Assembly: GCA_937899895.1 (NCBI GenBank)
Contig: CALBQR010000063.1
Location: 1-5,402, forward strand
DNA from: an uncultured Alistipes sp.
GTDB taxonomy: Bacteria > Bacteroidota > Bacteroidia > Bacteroidales > Rikenellaceae
DNA: 5,402 nt
Reading direction: 5' to 3'
Part shown: positions 1 to 5,402 of the stretch, piece after piece
How positions within the stretch are numbered: position 1 is the stretch's first letter
Layout: each line of letters opens with the position of its first letter
Notes under the pieces: model-generated
Database searches by the model: none
What the model saw: only the letters and a program-made list of their open reading frames with translations
Told to the model about the DNA's origin: nothing
Position numbers and translations under genes: made by a program

Positions 1-525
1 CGAGATGATCTTCATAATATCGTCGCTGAAACCCATATCGAGCATACGATCTGCCTCGTCAAGGATCAGACACTCGACGTGCGACAGATCTACGCCGCTA
101 TTTGTCAGGTGAGCGATCAATCGACCGGGGGTTGCAATTACCACGTCGGCACCCATCAGCATACCGCGTTTCTGCACCTCCCAGCCCTTGCCGTCGCCAC
201 CGCCATAGACTACGGTCGTCGATACGGGCAGAAAGTATGAGAACCCCTGAAACTGCATATCGATCTGCTGCGCCAACTCGCGCGTGGGAACGATGATGAG
301 CGATTTGACCACATTGTCGGGGTTGCCCTCGATTGTAAGGCGATTGAGCAGGGGGAGGGTATAGGCGGCAGTTTTGCCCGTACCCGTCTGCGCACAACCA
401 ATAATATCGCGACCCGAAAGGATGACGGGGATGGTATGCTCTTGAACAGGTGTCATTTCGACGAAGTTCATCGCATCAAGACCATCAAATACTTCGGGTT
501 CAAGCTCTAATTCCGAGAATTTCAT
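1..525 (-). CDS. DEAD-box ATP-dependent RNA helicase, N-terminal part (cut by window edge)
   Basis: The minus-strand frame starting at ATG 525-523 stays open for 175 codons to base 1, so the C-terminal half lies outside the window. The motifs appear in family order: a Q motif around TPVQ (25-28), Walker A AQTGTGKT (45-52), motif Ia PTRELAQQ (80-87), a GG element (108-110), motif Ib TPGRL (132-136) and motif II DEAD (156-159) followed by RMLDMGF. This is RecA-like domain 1 of a DEAD-box helicase. Such proteins use ATP to unwind short RNA duplexes or remodel RNA-protein complexes in the cytoplasm, often in ribosome assembly or RNA decay. The sequence is RhlE-like in character, but the discriminating C-terminus is missing, so no symbol is given. 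It lies 30 bp downstream of the miaB stop on the same strand and is probably cotranscribed. The leader is A-rich with no clear Shine-Dalgarno sequence. The family call is very secure; the cellular target cannot be told. Confidence 0.95.
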   Translation of the reverse strand, partial: MKFSELELEPEVFDGLDAMNFVEMTPVQEHTIPVILSGRDIIGCAQTGTGKTAAYTLPLLNRLTIEGNPDNVVKSLIIVPTRELAQQIDMQFQGFSYFLPVSTTVVYGGGDGKGWEVQKRGMLMGADVVIATPGRLIAHLTNSGVDLSHVECLILDEADRMLDMGFSDDIMKIIS

Positions 526-555
526 TGATTTTTTGGGTTTGTTCTTAATCCTTTT

Positions 556-1917
556 TTACTCCTCGATTGCCTCGCCGAGCAGAGTTGCTGACGAGCAGCT
601 GGTTACGCGCACACGCACATAGTCGCCCTTGCCGTAACCGCGACGATCGAATACAACAACCTTGTTCTGCGATGTGCGACCGAACAACTGCTCCTCGCTA
701 CGTTTCGAGGTGCCCTCGACCAGCACGGTGAACTCCTTGCCTACATCGCGGCGATTGCTTTCGAGCGAGAGCTCGTTTTGCAGGGCGATTACCTCGTTCA
801 AGCGGCGAATCTTCTCCTGCTCCGAAACGTCGTCTTTCATCGTCTTTTGCGAACGTGTGCCGGGGCGTTCCGAATATTTGAACATAAATGCCGATGAGTA
901 GCCAACCTCACGCATCAACGACAGTGTCAGCTGATGATCCTCCTCGGTCTCGGTGCAGAAGCCCGATATCAAATCGGTCGTGATCGAGCAATCGGGCATA
1001 TAACGACGAATCGCTGCGATGCGATCCAAATACCATTCGCGCGTATATTTGCGGTTCATCAGCTCCAACATACGCGAGCTGCCCGATTGAGCAGGCAGGT
1101 GAATATGGCGGCAGATGTTGGGCATCGAGGCCATCGTTTCGAGCAGTCGGTCGCTGATATCTTTGGGGTGCGACGTAGCGAAACGAACACGCAACAGAGG
1201 CGAAATCTCGGCAACCATACGAATCAAATCGGGGAATCCAATCTGCTCCTCGCCCTGCTCCCAGCGATACGAATTGACATTCTGACCGAGCAGTGTTACC
1301 TCGCGGTAGCCTGCCTCAAACAGCGCGCGAGCCTCGGCCACGATGGTGTGCGGATCGCGGCTACGCTCGATACCTCGCGTGTAGGGCACAACGCAATATG
1401 AGCAGTAGTTGTTGCAACCGCGCATAATCGAAACGAAGGCTGTAACGCCATTCTTATCCAGACGAACGGGCGCGATCTCGGCATAGGTCTCCTCGCGCGA
1501 AAGTTCGACATTGACGCCGTGTCCGCCCGCCTCGGCTACTGCCAGCAGGCGTGGCAGGTCGCGGTAAGCGTCGGGACCTGCAACTACATCAACAGCATAC
1601 TCGCCCTTGGTGAGCCTCTCTTTCAATCGCTCGGCCATACAGCCAATAACGCCAACCACCAACGAGGGCTTTGCCTTACGATAGCGATCAATTTCGCGCA
1701 AACGACCCCAAATGCGCTGCTCGGCATTGTCGCGAATCGAGCAGGTATTTATTAATATTGCATCAGCATCGGTGATCTGCTCGGTGTAACGCCAACCCTC
1801 GTCTTGGAGGATTGAGGTTACAATTTCGCTATCGCCAAAGTTCATCTGACAGCCGTATGTTTCGATATAGAGTTTCTTTCCGTCGCCCGTCAGTGGGCGC
1901 AGTGATTTGATATCCAT
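556..1917 (-). CDS. miaB: tRNA-2-methylthio-N6-dimethylallyladenosine synthase MiaB
   Basis: This 453-residue protein has the full methylthiotransferase layout and the usual family length. The N-terminal UPF0004 domain carries three cluster cysteines: C23 in YGCQMNFGDSE, C59 in NTCSIRDNAEQ and C93 in GCMAERL. The radical-SAM domain (about 154-386) has the CxxxCxxC motif at C168, C172 and C175 within RGCNNYCSYCVVPYTRG. A C-terminal TRAM domain (about 388-451) would bind RNA. MiaB uses two [4Fe-4S] clusters and SAM to add a methylthio group to i6A37 of tRNAs that read UNN codons. The SIRDNAEQ and VVPYTRG signatures favour MiaB over the related RimO and MtaB. All six cluster cysteines are present, so the enzyme should be active. 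The ATG at 1917 lies 16 bp after the yitT-like stop, which suggests cotranscription. An i6A37 synthase (MiaA) must act first and is not in this window. Confidence 0.96.
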   Translation of the reverse strand: MDIKSLRPLTGDGKKLYIETYGCQMNFGDSEIVTSILQDEGWRYTEQITDADAILINTCSIRDNAEQRIWGRLREIDRYRKAKPSLVVGVIGCMAERLKERLTKGEYAVDVVAGPDAYRDLPRLLAVAEAGGHGVNVELSREETYAEIAPVRLDKNGVTAFVSIMRGCNNYCSYCVVPYTRGIERSRDPHTIVAEARALFEAGYREVTLLGQNVNSYRWEQGEEQIGFPDLIRMVAEISPLLRVRFATSHPKDISDRLLETMASMPNICRHIHLPAQSGSSRMLELMNRKYTREWYLDRIAAIRRYMPDCSITTDLISGFCTETEEDHQLTLSLMREVGYSSAFMFKYSERPGTRSQKTMKDDVSEQEKIRRLNEVIALQNELSLESNRRDVGKEFTVLVEGTSKRSEEQLFGRTSQNKVVVFDRRGYGKGDYVRVRVTSCSSATLLGEAIEE

Positions 1918-1933
1918 TTTGTTGAGTTAAAAA

Positions 1934-2887
1934 TTAATTTGTTGTGGAATCCTCTTCGGGGAAAGGTTTGAAGCCTTCGCCGTAGGTGTCGTAAGCATCG
2001 ACAACAACCAGGAATGCACGCGGATCAATCTGCTTGATGCGATTCTGCACATTCACAACCTGCGTGCGGCTAACTACCAAGAAGATCATCTCCTTCTCGG
2101 CACCGGTGTACATACCGCTTGCCTTGATGTAGGTGCCGCCACGCTGAATGTCGTTGAGAATCAGGTTGCGCAGCTCGTCTTTATGCTTGCCGTCGGTGTT
2201 GATAAATAACAACTTATCGTAGCTTGCACCATCGATCATATAGTCAATGGCACGAGTCGAAATGTAGATCGTAATGAGCGAATAGAGGGGTAACTTCCAA
2301 TCCTGCAATACAATGATACCGAACAGAACCACCATCGAATCGACCAGCAGAATACCGTTCGAGAATTTGATTTTGAAATACTTTTGCAGCATCATTGCCA
2401 CGATATCCGAACCACCCGTAGTTGCTTGGTTACGCACGACAAGACCCACACCTACGCCGATCAGCACTGCGCCGCAAATCGAAGCCAGCATAATGTCGTT
2501 CGAGAGGTCGATGCGACCATCAAGCAGCGTTGCAGGCGTTTGGTTGGTGATATCGTCGTAGCTCAAATAGGTCATAATGTTCATAATACCGGGGGTGGTC
2601 AGAGCCGCTACAACGGTTCGCGCACCGAAGCCACCACCGAAGATGATGATCGAGAGTATCATCAACGGAATATCGAGCATATAACCGAACGTACCCACCT
2701 GAATTGAGGGGAAGAGGTGGTGCAGTACGATCGAGGTGCCATATACACCACCGGGTACGATATTGTAGGGATTGATAAAATAGACAAAGCCTGCGGCCAG
2801 AATGGTACAGCCGATGAAGATCATAACCCACGATTTCCACCAACTGAAAGTGCGGATTGATTGTGCAAGAGTGAGGTTGTTTGACAT
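1934..2887 (-). CDS. YitT family membrane protein with DUF2179 domain
   Basis: This 317-residue protein resembles the YitT/DUF161 family of inner-membrane proteins with a cytoplasmic C-terminal DUF2179 domain. Hydrophobic segments lie at about 20-38, 65-84, 90-108, 133-152, 178-196 and 199-217. Two conserved glycine-rich family motifs are visible, VPGGVYGTS (44-52) in the first half and ATTGGSDI (155-162) in the second, consistent with an internally duplicated membrane fold. The DUF2179 region (about 248-308) contains RGGTYIKASGMYTGAEK, VVSRTQ, IDPRAFLVVVDA and the closing GEGF (303-306). Transport is often proposed for the family, but the substrate is not known to me, so no symbol is given. 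It is the first gene of the minus-strand unit leading into miaB and the helicase. The ATG at 2887 is chosen because the membrane domain starts soon after it and the upstream DNA is AT-rich and non-coding. There is no obvious Shine-Dalgarno site, as is usual in Bacteroidota. Confidence 0.9.
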   Translation of the reverse strand: MSNNLTLAQSIRTFSWWKSWVMIFIGCTILAAGFVYFINPYNIVPGGVYGTSIVLHHLFPSIQVGTFGYMLDIPLMILSIIIFGGGFGARTVVAALTTPGIMNIMTYLSYDDITNQTPATLLDGRIDLSNDIMLASICGAVLIGVGVGLVVRNQATTGGSDIVAMMLQKYFKIKFSNGILLVDSMVVLFGIIVLQDWKLPLYSLITIYISTRAIDYMIDGASYDKLLFINTDGKHKDELRNLILNDIQRGGTYIKASGMYTGAEKEMIFLVVSRTQVVNVQNRIKQIDPRAFLVVVDAYDTYGEGFKPFPEEDSTTN

Positions 2888-2911
2888 AACTTATAGATTA
2901 TGAGATGTTAT

Positions 2912-2942
2912 TCGGTTAAAATATATTGCCTAATCGGTTAAA
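2912..2942. repeat. Direct repeat pair TCGGTTAAA, 22-bp period
   Basis: TCGGTTAAA occurs at 2912-2920 and again at 2934-2942, start to start 22 bp, or about two helical turns. It lies 25-55 bp upstream of the yitT-like start codon, inside its probable leader. Such spacing would put both copies on one face of the DNA, as in a tandem protein-binding site. Short repeats in AT-rich DNA can also arise by chance, so the role is unproven. Confidence 0.35.
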
Positions 2943-3044
2943 TTGTTGTCTAAAATCGCGTCGCTAAAAAAGCAGAAGCTATTGATTTTTGGGACAAATC
3001 GGATGTTGCAAGCCATTCGCAGCGTAGTTATTCTGTGAATTTCT

Positions 3045-3077
3045 ATCTTGCAAAATGTCAATTTTCATCTTGCAAAA
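3045..3077. repeat. Direct repeat pair ATCTTGCAAAA, 22-bp period
   Basis: ATCTTGCAAAA is found at 3045-3055 and 3067-3077, again 22 bp start to start. The core TTGCAA is a perfect palindrome, and a third copy of the core lies at 3006-3011, 43 bp before the one at 3049. The second repeat overlaps the candidate minus-strand -7 element at 3073-3080, so a protein bound here could affect transcription of the yitT-like unit. The repeats are seen directly; an operator role is inferred. Confidence 0.4.
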
Positions 3078-3107
3078 ATAGTGTCGAACATCTGCTCAAA
3101 ATCCAAA
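3073..3107 (-). promoter_or_regulatory. Candidate Bacteroidetes-type promoter for the yitT-miaB-helicase unit
   Basis: On the minus strand, TATTTTTG (3080-3073) matches the -7 consensus TAnnTTTG. Possible TTTG -33 boxes lie at 3100-3097 (16-bp spacer) and 3107-3104 (23-bp spacer), which flank the usual spacing of about 19-21 bp. A second perfect -7 match, TATCTTTG, is at 3117-3110, but its nearest TTTG (3149-3146) is 28 bp away. Either could drive the unit; the sequence alone does not decide. The start codon is more than 180 bp downstream. Confidence 0.35.
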
Positions 3108-3168
3108 TACAAAGATAAACTTTTCTGCTAAAAGTCGGAAGCGGTCAAACCATTTTCTTTGAAAAAAT

Positions 3169-3199
3169 TATGAATTTATACAATTTATTCGTAACTTTG
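3169..3199 (+). promoter_or_regulatory. Bacteroidetes-type promoter for plsY
   Basis: TAACTTTG at 3192-3199 is a perfect match to the -7 element TAnnTTTG. It is preceded after a 19-bp spacer by TATG at 3169-3172, one base away from the TTTG -33 element. Transcription would start a few bases after 3199 and give a short leader of about 35 nt before the plsY ATG at 3242. Spacing, position and orientation all fit. Confidence 0.6.
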
Positions 3200-3241
3200 C
3201 CTAAAATACTCGGAGTGTGTTTCGAGTAAAACATTGTAAAT

Positions 3242-3970
3242 ATGGTCGTTTTAAGTGTGATTTTTCTGCTGATCGTGGCCTATTTGCTGGGCTCAATTCC
3301 CAGCGCGGTGTGGATCGGCAAGCGATATTATGGAATTGACGTGCGCGAACACGTCACCAAAAATGCCGGCGCAACAAATACCCTGCGAGTGCTTGGCCGT
3401 CAGGCTGCTATGCCTGTCTTCGCGCTCGATGTTTTGAAGGGCTTTGCCGCAGTTACGCTGATGGGCCTGATGAAGTATAGCCCTGCTGTGGGCGATAATC
3501 TTTTGACCATCTTCAAGCTGCTTGCCGTAGTTGCGGCGGTGTTGGGTCATAACTTTCCGATCTTTGCCGATTTCCGTGGTGGCAAGGGTGTGGCAACACT
3601 TGTCGGCTCGGTTGTGGCTATTGCACCTTCGGTCATTCTGCTCTGTTTCGGAGTGTGGCTGGTAATCTTCATTCTGTTCAATTATGTTTCGTTGGCGTCG
3701 ATGTGCGCAGGTGTTTCGTTCCCGATCTTCATCTTAGCATCGCCCCGAACAAACGATAATATAGCACTGATAATCTTCTCGTTCCTTGTGGCAATATTGC
3801 TCATTTGGACTCATCGCAAGAACATCTCGCGTCTGCGTGCCGGCACCGAGTCGAAGATCTCGATCTTCCCGACCGATGGTCATAAACCCGATGTCGATAT
3901 CACGGGCAGCAATCTGCGTGGTGAGTGCGAGAAAGATTATGACGATCAACCGATCCAAGATAAAAAATAA
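3242..3970 (+). CDS. plsY: Acyl-phosphate:glycerol-3-phosphate acyltransferase PlsY
   Basis: This 242-residue polytopic membrane protein carries the conserved PlsY motifs: GSIPSA (17-22) in the first membrane segment, NAGATNT (41-47), DVLKG (63-67), GHNFPIFADFRGGKGVAT (102-119) and HRKNISRLRAGTE (191-203). PlsY transfers the acyl group of acyl-phosphate, made by PlsX, to the 1-position of glycerol-3-phosphate, giving lysophosphatidic acid, the first membrane step of phospholipid synthesis. In the usual GSGNxGATN loop this copy has VTKN in place of GSGN (38-41), while N41 and GATN are kept. After the last motif comes a polar tail of about 35 residues, rich in acidic and basic residues, making the protein somewhat longer than many PlsY proteins. 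The ATG at 3242 is supported by the membrane segment that starts at once and by the promoter about 45 bp upstream. There is no usable Shine-Dalgarno site. The acyl-CoA ligase follows downstream on the same strand. Confidence 0.95.
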   Translation: MVVLSVIFLLIVAYLLGSIPSAVWIGKRYYGIDVREHVTKNAGATNTLRVLGRQAAMPVFALDVLKGFAAVTLMGLMKYSPAVGDNLLTIFKLLAVVAAVLGHNFPIFADFRGGKGVATLVGSVVAIAPSVILLCFGVWLVIFILFNYVSLASMCAGVSFPIFILASPRTNDNIALIIFSFLVAILLIWTHRKNISRLRAGTESKISIFPTDGHKPDVDITGSNLRGECEKDYDDQPIQDKK

Positions 3971-3978
3971 GATAAAAC

Positions 3979-4022
3979 TACGATCTGGCGGTTGAATCAA
4001 ACGGTATAGCGGTCAGGTCGTG
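3979..4022 (+). other. Possible RNA hairpin between plsY and the ligase
   Basis: ACGATCTG (3980-3987) can pair with CAGGTCGT (4014-4021) through seven Watson-Crick pairs and one G-U pair, extended inward by a G-U and a C-G pair. The loop is long, about 22-26 nt, and no T-run follows, so it is not a convincing intrinsic terminator. No TAnnTTTG promoter is seen between the two genes, so read-through from plsY into the ligase remains possible. Confidence 0.2.
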
Positions 4023-4079
4023 AGTAAAAGGAGAAAATAAACAAAGTATTAATCCCCTTAAACCAAACTACAACAAATT

Positions 4080-4502
4080 ATGTTGCAAGAAAACCTGATT
4101 AAAATGTACGAGAAAAGTTTTCGTGAGAACCGCGAGATGCCGGCTCTGACCGATTACTTCAAAAAAGAGACTTTCTCGTATTACGAAATGGCCAAGGAGA
4201 TTGCCAAACTGCACCTCCTGTTCAAAAAGGCCGACATCAAGCAAGGCGATAAGATTGCGTTGATTGGCCGAAACACCACCCGCTGGTGTATTTCGTATAT
4301 GGCGACCATTACCTATGGCGCAACAATCGTCCCCATTTTGCAGGACTTCAATCCCAATGACATTATTCACATCATCAACCACTCGGAGAGTAAGTTGCTC
4401 TTCTTGGGCGATACCTATTGGGATAATATCGAGCCCGATCAGATTCCTAATATCAAGGCTGTATTCTCGCTGACCGACTACCACGCGATGGTCATTCGCT
4501 GA
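4080..4502 (+). CDS. AMP-forming acyl-CoA synthetase, N-terminal fragment (frameshifted)
   Basis: This 140-codon frame encodes the N-terminal part of an AMP-dependent synthetase of the long-chain fatty-acid:CoA ligase type. The family start is recognisable: FSYYEMAKEIAKLHLLF, KQGDKIALIGRNTTRWCISYMA and TYGATIVPI, followed by INHSESKLLFLGD. Coding resemblance holds up to LTDYH (to about 4484). The frame then runs through a few non-homologous residues to TGA at 4500-4502, while the family sequence continues in the next frame from RDGHSLTRYQ. The fragment has no ATP-binding motif and could not be active alone. In-frame stops at 4038 and 4050 leave ATG 4080 as the natural start; an AGGAG at 4029-4033 is too far upstream to serve it. 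Either a true pseudogene or a one-base sequence error would explain the break. Confidence 0.85.
   Translation: MLQENLIKMYEKSFRENREMPALTDYFKKETFSYYEMAKEIAKLHLLFKKADIKQGDKIALIGRNTTRWCISYMATITYGATIVPILQDFNPNDIIHIINHSESKLLFLGDTYWDNIEPDQIPNIKAVFSLTDYHAMVIR
4482..4502 (+). other. Frameshift site within the acyl-CoA synthetase gene
   Basis: Homology moves from frame 0 (ending LTDYH, codon CAC at 4482-4484) to frame 2 (RDGHSLTRYQ, codon CGC starting at 4484). One missing base, most simply one C of an original CACCGC, restores a continuous reading LTDYH-RDGHSLTRYQ. There is no canonical slippery heptamer or long homopolymer here, so programmed frameshifting or slippage-based phase variation is unlikely. 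A real one-base deletion or a consensus error are the main options. Confidence 0.75.
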
Positions 4503-5402
4503 CCCGCTACCAGTCGGACATCATCAAGCACTACCGCACGGCTTACCCGCGTGGTTTCCGCACCGAGGATATCAAGTATCCCGATGTTCCGAACGAACAG
4601 CTGATGTTGCTCAACTATACTTCGGGTACGACAGGTTACTCGAAGGGTGTAATGCTTACGTGCAACAACCTGACGGGTAACGTGCTTTTCGGTGTTACCG
4701 AGATCAACCCCGACACCAACAACACCTTCCTCTATCGAGGTTCGCGTTCGTTGTCGTTCCTGCCGTTGGCTCACGCCTTTGGTTGTGCATTCGACCTGCT
4801 GGCTCCGTTGGCTACGGGTGGCCACGTAACGCTGCTCGGTCGTATTCCCGCAGCTAAGATCCTGATGCAGGCTATGGCTGAGGTGAAACCGACGATTGTC
4901 TGCTGCGTGCCGATGATCCTCGAAAAGATCTATCGCAAGCAGGTGGTACCGATGTTGGAGAAGAAGCCGATGAGTATCGCAATGCGTATTCCGTTGCTCA
5001 ATACGGCACTCTATTCGGTGATTCGCAAGAAGTTGCTCGACGCATTTGGTGGCAATGTCGATATTTTCATCGTCGGTGGCGCTCCGATCAACGAGGAGAC
5101 CGAAGCCTTCTTGTTGAAGATCAACTTCCCGCTTACGATTGGTTATGGTATGACCGAGTGCGGTCCGTTGGTCAGCTTCGCTGCTCACACCAACTTCAAA
5201 CCCGGTTCGTGCGGTCGCTATCTGAAACAGCACCTCGAATGTAAGATCGACTCGCCCGATCCCGAGAAGATCGCAGGTGAGATTATGCTGCGTGGTGAGC
5301 ACGTTATGATGGGTTACTATAAGAACGAACAGGCAACCAACGATGTGCTCGAACCCGATGGTTGGATGCATACGGGCGATATGGGTACGTTGGATCCCGA
5401 CG
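4484..5402 (+). CDS. AMP-forming acyl-CoA synthetase, continuation in a second frame (cut by window edge)
   Basis: From 4484 the frame starting at bases congruent to 2 modulo 3 is open to the window end, about 306 codons. It encodes the main AMP-binding domain: the phosphate-binding motif YTSGTTGYSKG (codons 4616-4648), SFLPLAHAFG (about 4755-4784), IVGGAPINEE, the YGMTECGP motif (from 5144) and GWMHTGDMG (from 5360). These enzymes activate a fatty acid with ATP to an acyl-adenylate and then form acyl-CoA at the membrane or in the cytosol. The usual proline after TSGTTG is Tyr here, which I recall as common among Bacteroidota homologues. The C-terminal lid lies beyond the window. There is no ATG in this frame before 4604, just ahead of the ATP-binding motif, so this part is the continuation of the gene that starts at 4080, not an independent gene. 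Chain-length specificity cannot be told. Confidence 0.9.

Larger units (their letters stand above)
2888..3241. other. Divergent intergenic regulatory region (354 bp)
   Basis: This AT-rich stretch separates the minus-strand yitT-like unit from plus-strand plsY. I find no convincing gene in it on either strand. It contains a plsY promoter near its right end, candidate minus-strand promoter elements around 3073-3117, an 11-bp direct repeat pair (3045-3055 and 3067-3077) and a 9-bp direct repeat pair (2912-2920 and 2934-2942). If the minus-strand promoter is correctly placed, the yitT-like transcript would have a leader of roughly 180-215 nt. I could not see a recognisable riboswitch or a leader peptide in it. 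Confidence 0.7.

Noticed and set aside
934..1401. A 155-codon plus-strand open frame inside miaB
   Set aside because: It is antisense to the conserved radical-SAM domain of MiaB and has no recognisable motif or leader.
2384..2843. Overlapping 107-codon open frames on both strands within the yitT-like gene
   Set aside because: They are out-of-frame shadows of a clearly conserved membrane protein gene.
3979..4022. Intrinsic terminator after plsY
   Set aside because: A stem of about 8-10 bp can form, but the loop is long and no T-run follows; it is kept only as a low-confidence hairpin.
4488..4502. Programmed -1 ribosomal frameshift at the ligase break
   Set aside because: No X-XXY-YYZ slippery heptamer precedes the TGA and no strong downstream structure was evident, so a plain indel is simpler.
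4478..5371. A 297-codon open frame on the minus strand
   Set aside because: It lies wholly antisense to the AMP-binding domain of the ligase, its translation is rich in His, Arg and Gln with no family motif, and the plus strand explains the region.
1..5402. A new defence, mobile or other undescribed system
   Set aside because: All long frames belong to well-known housekeeping families, and no transposase, recombinase, array, tRNA-associated end or large inverted repeat was seen.

Overview
The window looks like ordinary chromosomal DNA from a member of the Bacteroidota, most likely a Bacteroidales relative. Three things point there: start codons with AT-rich leaders and no convincing Shine-Dalgarno sequence, close matches to the Bacteroidetes -7 promoter element TAnnTTTG in the main intergenic region, and protein motifs typical of that phylum (for example TSGTTGYSKG in the ligase). 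An Alistipes-like genome of moderate GC is a guess only. I see no mobile element, CRISPR array, tRNA, rRNA or defence island.

Left half, minus strand (2887 down to 1): three closely spaced genes that read as one transcription unit. They are a YitT-family membrane protein with a C-terminal DUF2179 domain (2887-1934), the tRNA methylthiotransferase MiaB (1917-556), and the N-terminal part of a DEAD-box RNA helicase (525 to the window edge). Gaps are only 16 and 30 bp. The second and third genes both act on RNA, while the first is a membrane protein of unknown substrate.

Centre (2888-3241): a 354-bp AT-rich divergent intergenic region. It holds a good plsY promoter on the plus strand, candidate promoter elements for the yitT unit on the minus strand, and two different pairs of short direct repeats, each with a 22-bp period.

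Right half, plus strand: plsY, the acyl-phosphate:glycerol-3-phosphate acyltransferase of phospholipid synthesis (3242-3970), then a 109-bp gap with a possible weak hairpin, then an AMP-forming acyl-CoA synthetase (long-chain fatty-acid ligase type) from 4080 to the right edge. The ligase is split by an apparent one-base deletion near 4482-4485: the first 135 or so residues are in one frame, which stops at 4500-4502, and the rest, including every AMP-binding motif, continues in another frame. PlsY and the ligase could both serve acyl-chain handling for membrane lipids, but only if the ligase is functional.

I did not find a convincing new biological system. The best leads are the frameshifted ligase and the 22-bp-phased repeats in the divergent regulatory region.
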